A DNA stretch of 64,000 nucleotides from Panaeolus papilionaceus. Its lineage: Eukaryota > Basidiomycota > Agaricomycetes > Agaricales. Under the pieces are notes generated by a model. That model saw nothing but the letters and a program-made list of their open reading frames with translations. It searched no databases and was not told the origin of the DNA. The stretch's first letter is position 1. Each line of letters starts with the position of its first letter. Of this stretch, positions 1 to 9,920 are shown piece by piece. The stretch spans positions 744,001 to 808,000 of the forward strand of contig JADNRZ010000003.1 in NCBI GenBank assembly GCA_015501605.1. Reading direction: 5' to 3'. A program made the translations under genes and the position numbers.

Positions 1-3000
1 ACCTGCGATTCTTTCACCCAAACCAACTCCCCTTGTCGACGAGTCGGTCACTGAAGATGATTCTGAGCCAAATTTAGTAAATCTCCAGGTAAGTATTGTT
101 TCCAATGTGCTTCTACTGAGCAATGCTTACAGTTCTTAGTATGCAAAAGCCCGACCTGGGTTCCCTTTAGGCAAGGATCAGCAGCTCCAAAAGGCTCTGG
201 TACTTGACAAAGAGCAGGGAATCATGATCCCTGCTGCGATTAACACTTATCTCCGTGAATATCAACGAGATGGCGTGAGGTTTCTCTGGAGGCAGTATAA
301 CAGTTGTCACGGTGGGCTACTGGGCGATGACATGGGTTTAGTAAGTTTATTTCGCTGAAATAAAAATTAAAGTTCGATAGCTTACTTTGAAACAGGGTTC
401 TTATTCTTTATGACTTGCCCAAGTGACCTTTTCTAAATGTTTGTCAGGCAAAACGGTTCAAGTCATATCCTTCCTATCTGCCATTATGAAGAAACGCGGT
501 GATAAAAGCGACCTAAATCGTCGGCGGAACCATGTTTCAAAACTACAGGATGGCAAAGAGTGGCGTACGAAGAGAAAATTGCCGCCCGCAAATGCGACCT
601 GGGCAACGTGCCTGATTATTGCACCAAGTACCGTGGTTCACAACTGGGAACGCGAACTTCAAACTGTGAGTCGCCTTCGGTTCTGTGGACGCTTAGCGTT
701 GACTTCCTGGTTCTTAGTGGGGTTACTTCGAAGTCGGAATCTACACCGGCACACCAAAGGAACGAGAACCAGTTCTTCGGGATTTCAAGTTGGGTCGATT
801 GGATGTTGGTAAGTGTGATATCTGGTTTTTTATAGCTACCTCACAGCTGGTCTTGATTACCAACAGTCCTCACGACATTTGATGTCGCCCGCATGGACAT
901 CGAACTTCTGGACGATCTTGCCTGGAGTTGTATCTTCGTGGACGAAGTCCATACCGTAAAGAACGAGACGTCGAAGAAAACACAAGCATATCACCAGTTT
1001 CAATGTCTTCGTCGATTTGGCCTTACTGGCACAACGATCCAGAACTCGTACAAGGAAATGTGGGCGATTCTTCATTGGACCAATCCTGGTGCGGTCGGAA
1101 CAGCAAAACAGTGGAACGGCTACGTGTCGAAGCCTTTAACATGGGGCCAGTCAACCCGTGCTACGGAAGAACAACGCGTGAAGGGCTTGCTTGTTGCTCA
1201 GATCCTGAGAGACGATCTCTTGCCAAATTTCTTCCTTAGAAGGTACGCCATGGCGGTTGTTGGTGGCCATTCAACCTGACTGAGCACTGTTTTAGAACGA
1301 AAGAAATCATCAAAGACCAGGTATTGCGACAGTGATTCGAGTCAAACTTTTCTAACCATACCATTATAGTTGCCCAAGAAGCTCGACCAAGTCGTGTTCT
1401 GTCCACTTACTAAAGTACAGATTGCAGCATACAAGCACATTCTCGAAACGGAAGCTGTGACTAATCTTCTAAGCAGTCGAGAAAAATGCGATTGTGGATC
1501 GCAGAAGCAGTACGTCACCAAGCTCGATGTCATTCGCTCAGACCACTCAGATATTACAGACGAAAGAATTGCTGTCACCGTCCTGTCGCAGGAGATGTCT
1601 TTCGGTTCATGTCTGCCTTAATTAAACTCTCCAATCATCTGGCCCTCATCCTGCCTGGCCCGAATGATACCCCAGAACAAACCCTAAGGAATCGAGAATT
1701 GGCTGAAATTGCGTTTCCTGATGGCCACATCCCTAAATTTGGGACTGCGATGATGCAAGCTAAGTATTGCGGCAAATGGACAGTGCGTAGTGTTCGATTT
1801 AGAGTCTATGGTTTCCCTCTGACGAACTTTTCGATAGACTCTGGAAGTTCTTCTGAAGCAGTGGCGGACGGATAGGACGAATAAAGTTCTGATTTTTACT
1901 AAATCCGTGAAGTTGTTGGATATGTTGGAGTTTCATCTCAGCAGCAGGCGTAAGTCTCATTAGAGTTGTTGAAGTCTCACTGCTGATTGTCATTATCAGC
2001 ATATCGTTTCCTCAAATTGGACGGAAGCACCAAGCAACAAGACCGTGCGTTGCGTTTCCCTTGTTCCAAGTTTGAATTCCAACAGTCTGATTACCCACAG
2101 GAATGCCGATGATCGACGAATTCAATAACGATCCTGAGGTGTTCATTTTCTTGATCTCGACCCTCGCTGGTGGTACTGGCTTGAACCTGACAGGGGCCAA
2201 CAAGGTTGTCATATTCGGCACGTTCGACTCTCCTAGATGCACATGTTCGCGATAACTAACAATGCCTTGATAGACCCCAATTGGAGTAAGGGACACCCGC
2301 TCCTATATTTGTATAATGACCATACTCAACATGTTTTTCAGATCCTGCGCACGATCTCCAAGCCATGGATCGCGCATTCCGCTTCGGTCAGACGCGTGAC
2401 GTTGACGTGTTTCGATTGCTTGGTGCCGGCTCTATCGAGGAGCTAATTTACGCACGCCAGATATACAAACAACAACAAATGGCCATCGGGTATGATGCTA
2501 GCGTCCAGACTCGATACTTCGAAGGTGTGCAGGGAGACAACCAGAATAGGGGAGAACTATTTGGTGTCGAGAATATTTTCAAGCTGCACGAGGACCAGCT
2601 TGCGACGAAAATGGCGGTAAGGGTTTTGCCCATGATGAAACTCTTGGTGGACTCATTCCTCCTTCTCGTATGTGACAGATTGAGAAAGCTGCGCTTGCTG
2701 AACTCGATTGGGCCCTGGCAAACAGCGAAGGCCGAAAGAAAACCGACAAGAATAATGTTGCCAGCGATCTACTGGAGGCTGGTCAGAAGCTTGAGAAGGA
2801 GCATGTGAGTTTTTATGCATCACTCCTCTGTCGTATCTGTAGCTTATGTGAGATGATAGCGAGGGCTTGCAGCCTTGCTGTTTGATGACAGTGAGTTTTG
2901 GTCAACATGGATGGCGTCAGTGTAGGACTCATGATATTACTCTAGCCACGCCCACGCCAAAGAAGGCCAAGCAAGATGGAATCCAGCAAACCTTGAGGAA

Positions 3001-3636
3001 TATCGGTGTAAAATACAGTCATGTAAATGACGAAATCCTGCTACCGAGCCGTATCGAGGCTGAAAGGACTCGAGGAGCGTTGATGGTTCGTACTCTTCGC
3101 CTGTCACATTTTCTCCCTTTCGCTGATCACCATAACACTTTCAGACCAAGCTTAAAAAGGCCGGCAAGAGCAAAAACACCAAAGCACCCGCGGCTAAGAA
3201 AGAGAAGGAAAAGAAGGGGAAGAAGGAAACAGAGGTCCCGGTGCAATGGCCACTGCGAAGGAACCTGAAGAAAGCAGCTTTGCCACCGCCTCCCCCTCCT
3301 AAGGTGACAAACGAGGATCGGTACGTACCCTCTTGAATAGTCTGAAATATCGATCGTGCTCATTCCTCTCCGCTAGTTTGACCAAAAAGTTGATGTCGAG
3401 GAGGCAAGCGCTCATTGCCCTTGACTTTGTCAAAAACCCACAGGATGTTCCGCAATTTGCACTTCAGTTGTAATGCCGTTCCCTTGAATATTCTTGCCGC
3501 ATAAAGCGCTGACTGTTGTATCTTCTTTTTCAGTGCCCGCGAAACTAAAGAAGCGCAGCAAGATATGCTTCAGCGCTTGGACGACTTTATCGAAAATCAG
3601 GGGCTAGAGCAGTATAGCGACGCTAGCTCCGATTAA
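1..3636 (+). CDS. ERCC6L2-like SNF2 family helicase (3' part)
   Basis: Swi2/Snf2 ATPase, 5' end outside the window. Spliced translation shows the helicase blocks in order: [13 protein letters not shown], the Walker A segment [13 protein letters not shown] split by an intron at about 340-447, [12 protein letters not shown], a DEVH Walker B box near 940, [10 protein letters not shown] (motif III), then [20 protein letters not shown] and [18 protein letters not shown] in the C-terminal RecA lobe. The CDCGS cysteine cluster, the ARQIYKQQQ segment and the [16 protein letters not shown] segment fit the ERCC6L2 branch, which acts in DNA repair in the nucleus. The C-terminus is Lys-rich and ends at a TAA at 3634-3636. 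At least ten short introns are needed. The exon joint near 1510-1590 could not be resolved cleanly. One intron (2218-2273) appears to start with GC. A Rad26-type paralogue is the main alternative. Confidence 0.85.
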
Positions 3637-3994
3637 CTTGCGACCTTTTCGCCACCTTGAAACCCTCTCATCGTTCGACGATTTGTAACCTTTCTGTGTT
3701 CGTGTCTTGTTGTGCACCGCAATGTCTTGTTACCTGTATCTGTCCTTTTGCTAATCTCAATTATCATCTTATGTATGTAGCATATAAAAGGTAGTCCAAC
3801 AATATTATGAATTGATCGTATAGATGTAACTAGTGATACATGATTTATTAATTCTTCTTCGTTTCGAAAGTGTTTCGAAACCGCTATGTAGTCCTACACA
3901 AAACGAGATCATGATGCAATGTCTGGAATGTTACGAAAAGGAAAAAGGTGACAAGTCGAAAGAAGGGTCATAGAACGGACGTCGAAGGAGGCAA
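3637..3994. other. intergenic, convergent 3' ends
   Basis: About 360 AT-rich bases between the helicase stop and the stop of the minus-strand CsbD-like gene. It should hold both 3' untranslated regions. No open frame or structured element stands out. Confidence 0.6.
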
Positions 3995-5621
3995 TTAGTT
4001 CTTGGGTCCGAAACCCTGTTCGCGCTGTTCTCCTTTGGCGACGAGAGCTGGGTTACCAGTAATCTTTCCTTGGACCTGAATGACGGTTATTAGCCCCGTT
4101 CGAATGTCATAGATAGAGTGATAGTACAAACCTTCTCAGCCATGCCTGCAATCTTATCGCCAATGCCAGGTTTGGTGTGACCTGTGGGCTCCGAAGTGGG
4201 CTTATGAGCAGCATTGCCTGTGTTGGTAGCTCGGGTGTCTAAGGGGTTAAAATAATGAAAAACATGTGAGCAAGACGTCGAACAGGGATTTCGAAAGAAG
4301 AGAAAAACAACGTACCCTGAGCGAGGAGGTCGCCATCTTTGCGTCCTTCGGTCGATTTCATTCCAGCGGTGGTACCGGTTTGGTGGCGGTTCGAGGAATC
4401 GAATCCGGTACCGTGAGTGCCAGTGCCATGATTGCCAGTGCCGGTTGTACCATGAGCAGTGGTGTCGCCACGCCCAGTAGCACCTGTAACACCCATAACC
4501 TCGAGTGGTCCAGTGCGATGTTGGACTTGGGTTGCACCTCCGACTCGGGACCCAGTGATATCATGAGTACCCGTGCCAGAAGTGGGCCCGTGAGCTGAAT
4601 TGTCGAATCCGGTAGCACCGTGAGTTCCAGTGCCAGATGTTGGTCCATGGGATGTGTTTCCGAACCCGGTGCCACCTTGCATACCGGTGCCAGTGCCAGA
4701 AGTGTTGAAGCCAGTAGAGGTACCATGAGTTCCTGTACCAGAGGTGTTGAAGCCGGTGTTAGTACCTTGAGTGCCAGTACCAGATGTGTTGAAGCCGGTG
4801 TTAGGGTCAGTGTCAGAGGTGTTGAAGCCGGTGGTAGTACCATGGGTTCCAGCAGTACCAGAGGTGTTGAAGCCGGTGGTGGCACCATGGGTCCCAGTAC
4901 CAGAGGTATGACGACCGGTGCCGGTACCCTCGAACTCGTCACGCTTGCGGCCAGCTCGATCCCTGTCGACATCAGTCTGCGCAGCCTTCGACTGGTCGAA
5001 GCGGTCGCGGTTGTCCCTCGAATGATCAACGACGGATCCTGGGACGGGGAGGTTCGAGCCCCCCAGGTTGTGTTGTTGGCCGCCGATGCTCATACCAGTA
5101 CCGGGGAGAGTGGTAGGGTGGCCTGTGTTGCCTGCACCTCCGACAGAAGTAGTACCGTATGGCTCAGTTCCTGCGCCTCCTCCGAGACCACTGACGCCTG
5201 TGCCTAATCCGGTATGGATCCCGGTGCCCTGGGTGTTGTGCGCTGCGGGTTGGCTGGAGAAGGGACCTCCGCCTTGATTGAGGCCTTGGTTCTGAGAGAA
5301 CTGGTCGTGACGGTTGTCGGTGCCAGTGTGAGTATGTGGGTGGCTACGTTCGAGGTCGGTTTGAAGCTTCTTGGCGTCTTGTTCGAGGTTACGGGCGCCT
5401 CCACCCATGTTGGCGCCCTGGTTGGTGCCCTGGTTTAGTGGAGTGTTCAGGCTGTGCAGGTTGTGTTGTTGTGCATGGGTTCCTGAAGGAGGAGCAAAGT
5501 TGGAAGTTGCTGTGTTACCAGGGAGGCGGTCGTTGTTGAATTGCTGATCAGAGGTTGGGTTCTGGCCAGAGACCTGGTTGTTGAAGTTAGATGGGACTTG
5601 GTTGTTGTTGATGGAAGACAT
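3995..5621 (-). CDS. Gly/Thr/His-rich stress-type protein with CsbD-like C-terminus
   Basis: Starts with ATG at 5621, runs in one long exon to about 4314, then two short introns (about 4236-4314 and 4079-4131) lead to a final exon ending with TAA at 3995-3997. The N-terminal half is Asn/Gln/Gly-rich and hydrophilic. The middle (about 4640-4910) is an imperfect repeat built on S-G-T-G-T-H-G-T-T-T-G-F-N-T. The C-terminus has DKIAGMAEKVQGKITGNPAL followed by VAKGEQREQGFGPKN, which resembles CsbD-like or LEA-type stress proteins. No signal peptide or membrane segment is seen, so it is probably cytosolic and disordered. The minus-strand gene just upstream (6354-6911) ends in a related module. Function beyond a likely stress or desiccation role is inference. 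Confidence 0.75.
4640..4910. repeat. coding minisatellite in the CsbD-like gene
   Basis: Imperfect tandem units of roughly 42-48 bases encode variants of GTGTHGTTTGFNTS on the minus strand. Units differ by substitutions and by loss of a few codons, as expected from unequal exchange. Copy number probably varies between strains. Confidence 0.75.
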
Positions 5622-5726
5622 GATTGATAAATGCTATTAAGATTTGATTGGTTGTAGATGATTCGTGATATGAAGGAGAAGTCGTTATAAAATGTAGAAT
5701 GTGTGGTCATGGCAAAAAACCCGTCC

Positions 5727-5733
5727 TTATATA
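5727..5733 (-). promoter_or_regulatory. TATA box of the CsbD-like gene
   Basis: TATATAA on the minus strand, about 105 bases upstream of the ATG at 5621. The distance suits a core promoter with a 70-80 base leader. Confidence 0.5.
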
Positions 5734-6353
5734 CTGGAAAATTATGCTTAAAAGAATGATGTCACCCATACGCTCATAGAGAGCACTTGGTGTCACTGGG
5801 CAAAATTATGGGGGTCATTCCGTGTGTTTTCCACAAGTTTCCACTGAGTGATTCCCAGCAATGACTATAATATACATCATATAGACTATAGAAACGATAT
5901 TAGGACGCATCTAGGCTTTGCATTACGATTTCTAGACATGTGAAGGCTCGTAATGTATCCATCCAGGTCCTTGGGTATGAGCGCATTGCGGGGTGAGTGA
6001 TCATCGCTGGGTGGTGGTGTTCTATTCTGATCGCCCTGGAAATTTGCAATTACCTCTACGTGTTTTACTCTTTGTGTATGGGAAGGAGAGGAGCTGGAGT
6101 CTTTATACACACTATACGCATCGTCGACAACTCTTACAGGGATTGAGATCGTCATGCAATTAGCACTTCAAGTTAGGGGCTGGGAAACGATGACATCATG
6201 GCCATAGCTCCATTGGGAATTCATTGGAGCGCTAATTTTAGAATGCACACAGGGGGATTATCAGGATGTTACATATTCTAGATATAGTTGAATAGAAGGT
6301 TAACGGTAAACAGACAGACCATAGGAGGGATGAGCTGATCAACTTCAATCGCA
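5734..6353. other. intergenic between the two CsbD-like genes
   Basis: Contains the upstream region of the 3995-5621 gene and the 3' region of the 6354-6911 gene. A minus-strand open frame of 89 codons (5886-6155) has no recognisable features, and I do not call it a gene. Confidence 0.5.
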
Positions 6354-6911
6354 TCAGTCCTGCTTCGATCCTTTGTTGAAGCGTAATTCTTCCTTTTTCT
6401 CCAATGAAGGATTTGTAGAAACAAAACCTGCAAGCTACGAGTTATGAGTGCTTAAATAGGCGTACGAATCGAGTTTTCACCGTCTGCTTACCTCTTCTGC
6501 CAACCCAGCAACTCGATCCATAGGGCCCGGCTCACCAGATTTATTATGTGGTCTGTGTCCATTAGCGTTGGTTATATGAGCTGGTACATAGACTCCCTCT
6601 GACTGAGGAGAACCGGAGCTTTGTTGGGATTGTGAGCGCTCCGAAACGATGTTCTTTTGACCCGGCGGCTTGAGCTGACACAAAGTGTTCTTGGGTGCGA
6701 CTCCATTGCTTTGGGAATGAGATTCCGGGTCTGACTCTACCCCCGAGGAGCGATAACTGGATGGGTTCGCCTGTTCGACTGGGTGTTTACTTTCACCATC
6801 TAAATTGGCATCGTCGATACCATCGTGAAGGTACCCTGGAGTGTGATATTCCAGATGGTGTTCTGCAGAGCAAGGATGGCCAGCATGGTGAAGGGCATAA
6901 TTGGAGGACAT
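6354..6911 (-). CDS. small hydrophilic protein with CsbD-like C-terminal module
   Basis: Two exons, 6492-6911 and 6354-6434, with a 57-base GTAAGC..TAG intron. The acceptor at 6435-6436 was chosen because it restores a frame reading LAGFVSTNPSLEKKEELRFN and ending in KGSKQD. Joined to the exon-1 end GPMDRVAGLAEE, this matches the C-terminus of the neighbour at 3995-5621 (DKIAGMAEK..TGNPALVAKGEQRE..GPKN) position by position. The N-terminal ~125 residues are Ser/Pro/His-rich, probably disordered, with no signal peptide. The encoded protein is about 166 residues. It looks like a diverged tandem paralogue that shares only the module. Function unknown; a stress role is inferred from the resemblance. 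Confidence 0.6.
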
Positions 6912-7569
6912 TGCGTACAGGGTTACAAGAAAGAGAATCTAAGGAAGCTTTAAAGTACCCCTCTCACACAACATTTCTCCCAATTTCAGAGTTGTTTCAG
7001 AAATCGCTCTCACCTGACCCATGTCTGGCTTGTCCATTACTCCAGCCGTTGATTCGAGTTGTTATTTTATGAATGGCTATTTTTCATAACAGCAAATTTA
7101 TTTAACTGTATCTTCTCTGGACGAAACATCGTTGAAACTGCAGCAAACCAAGCCCTTAGGGGCTTCTACCGACTGATGGGGATTGCTCCATGGCGGACCG
7201 TCGGACCACCGCACCGTTCTTTGCCGCTCATGTCAAGGACAACGGGAAGCGGGATATTCTTAACTCTGACCCAAACCATGAACACATGCACTTTGAACTC
7301 GGCTGCTTTGTACGAGATATACGCAAACAGGGAGAATATTCGGTTACTTTTGCTTCAGTATGGAAACATTTTGTCCTTTCAAAAGCCTTCATATTGTCCA
7401 CCTGATTGCTTCGTTGGCACCAGAGTGGTTGAACGCTTCAGTCTGTCGTGTGGATAGAGGCTGCCAAGTTCCCTTCTGCTCAAAATGCCGCTGGCGATGT
7501 GTATAAAGAAGGTATAGACATGGACGCTATATTTTACGATTGCTCTTCCTTTTTTCTTGAATCAGTCAA
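6912..7569. other. divergent intergenic region
   Basis: About 660 bases between the minus-strand CsbD-like gene and the plus-strand GH28 gene, so both promoters lie here. Short open frames on both strands show no coding character. Confidence 0.5.
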
Positions 7570-9610
7570 ATGCTGTTCTCCGACAAAAAGTCTGCTCCTG
7601 CTCTCATCGCCCTGTGGCAGGTGTTTGCATCTCTCACTGCTGTACAAGCTGGCGACTGTACCATTCCAGTCAGCGGAGATGGTATTACAGACGATTCGCC
7701 TGCTATCCTGAAGGCATTCACTGACTGCCAGAAGGATTCTATCATCACTTTCGCCCCAGCAAATTATAGTGCCTTTACACCAATTTCATTGACTGGCTTG
7801 AGTAAGTCTTAGTAGCTCATGCTCGTACCTCTGCATATTCTGAAACCATCTTCAGGCAATGTTACTGTTCGACTCAACGGCAATCTTCTTCTCCCCAGTA
7901 ATATCACGAGGGTCCAACAGGCTATAAATGCAACCCAGAACCAAGCAAGCGTAAGTATCCTACACGTGGCAGACCTTCATACAAAATTATAATGCGGCCT
8001 CTGACACTTCTTAGACATATGCTACACCCTGGTTTTACATCGAAGGAACCGATGTCCAGATTCTTGGATCAGAAGAGTTCGAGTGGGGCCAATTCCATGG
8101 CTTTGGCCAGCAATGGTGGGACATTGGAAACAGAGTATGTGCTCTATCCCCAATCCTGGCCTGCTACTAGGTGTCTTTGCTCATATATTCATTCAAGATT
8201 CTGAGACCACAACTCGCGACGTTCAACGTCACCAATGGGCTTCTGCGCAAGCTCAAAGTCATCAAGCCTATCGCATGGGGCTGGAATTTACCCGGCCAGA
8301 ATATTCGCGTAGAGGACCACTTTGTTGACGCGATGCCTAACAATGGGACCAGGACTGACACTGTGGTGAGTCTTCTCTCTTGCTGGGTTACTTGAATAAT
8401 TGGTTGACTTATTCTTTCATCTTTTGTAGAGCTTCCCATTTAACACGTAAGCATTTTTCTTGCAGGCATCTAGGTTGGCTTGCTGACTCGATTACCTACA
8501 GAGATGGCTTCAACCTCTCAGGCAAAAACATCACTGTCGACGGGTACGCTTCACTAAAATGTTCGTCATTAGTTTACTTACCCCCCGTTCACAGTTACTA
8601 CGGCCACAACGGCGACGACTGTATTTCAGTAATTAATGGTGCTCGTGACATTGTCGCGAAAAATGGTTACTGTGGCTTCTCTTCACATGGATTGTCCATT
8701 GGGTCTCTTGGTAGGAATGGTGCTGAACACACTGTGCAAAATGTGCTGTTTAAGAACTGGACCATGGAGGGTGCTGTATATGGAACGAGAGTGAGTTGAA
8801 TGTCTATGATCTGTACGTGTGTTTGGTAGCTAACTTTTTTTGCATCAGTTCAAGAGCTGGACCGGCGGTCGCGGTTGGGCAGACAACATTACTTGGGAGG
8901 ATATTACTCTCATTGATGTGTCTACTGGAATCTTCATCACACAGAAGTTCGTATTTTCATTCGCTCTTCCGGTAAATAACGCTCATAATCGTGCCTACAG
9001 TTACTTTGACCAAGTTTGTATTCCTTTCTGCGGACATTGAACATGATCTGATCAGGAATTTAGGATAAAGGCCCACGACCTGCCAATAATGAGAAGACAA
9101 GCACGAAGATCTCCAACATCCAGTATAAGAACATCAAGGGTACTCTGACAACTAACTGGAGTACGTCTCGTCATAATCGCTATAGCATTTATTCTAACCA
9201 TGTTTCAGCCGATGGAACCTGTATCAGCACTCCATGCTGGAACTATTACGAAGGCATCACCGCGAACACTGGGATTATCTTGGACTTGTATCCCGAGACA
9301 GGTGCGTCTCCAACTTAGTCCCTCCCTTGACGAACTTTGAACGAATTTAAAATCCACAGCCCTCAACATCTCCCTCTCCGACGTCGACATCAAACCCGCA
9401 GCACAGTTCGCTGCTAATGGCACGACGGTCTTGTGTGATCCTAAAGCGCTCGTTCCTGGAGAGCAAGATACCCTTGGATTCAAGTGCCAGAATGGGCCGT
9501 ACATCGTTACGCCCATTGTGCCCCCGAAGTCGGCAGCGTTGTCGGCGTACAGCTTCTCAACGGTCATGATGGGAGCAGTGGTTGTCGTCACTGCGGTTTT
9601 GTCGCTGTAA
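7570..9610 (+). CDS. GH28 polygalacturonase-type pectinase, putative GPI anchor
   Basis: Secreted glycoside hydrolase family 28 enzyme that should cleave galacturonan-type pectin. An N-terminal signal peptide ends near AVQA-GDC. The family catalytic blocks are present: NTDGFN (split by an intron), NGDDC, SSHGLSIGS and the R-x-K element in TRFKSW. The NGDD form points to exo-acting rather than endo enzymes. Spliced from 12 exons: 7570-7801, 7856-7950, 8015-8134, 8198-8365, 8430-8446, 8502-8543, 8595-8790, 8849-8946, 9001-9013, 9064-9160, 9209-9301 and 9360-9610. Two are microexons of 17 and 13 bases. The final ~22 residues are hydrophobic after a small-residue stretch (KSAALSA), which resembles a GPI-attachment signal. 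The facing gene is a broken GH3 xylosidase. Confidence 0.88.
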
Positions 9611-9919
9611 ATTTTGGTTTGGGTCTCCATCAGCCTATTGTAGATATTGGGACTGTGTATGGTATGGACTCGCCTTGATGGAACTTTTATTTTTCTTGAA
9701 ATGCCTACGGTGTTTCTGGATCTCGTATTCGCTTCTTACACCGAGCAAAATTGCCAGTAAAACATTTTCAACCCCAACATCCCCGCTTCATACTTGTTCA
9801 AGCGTCAAAAATCGTTTTCGAAACAACACTGCAAATGATATGTATACACAATGCTACACTTTTAAGCCGAAAGACAAAAACCAGACTACTACGGCTACGG
9901 CTACGGCTACGGCTACGGC
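9611..9919. other. convergent intergenic region with hexanucleotide repeat
   Basis: Holds the 3' ends of the GH28 gene and of the GH3 pseudogene. Apart from the TACGGC repeat at its right edge, nothing else was noted. Confidence 0.6.
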
Positions 9920-9920
9920 T
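9890..9920. repeat. (TACGGC)5 microsatellite
   Basis: Five tandem copies of the hexamer TACGGC lie directly beside the TAA of the GH3 reading frame (9920-9922, minus strand). The repeat is outside the open frame. Confidence 0.9.

Noticed and set aside
4358..5207. 223-codon minus-strand and 195-codon plus-strand frames in the repeat gene
   Set aside because: They are shadow frames of the GTGTHGT repeat; the repeat period keeps all frames open.
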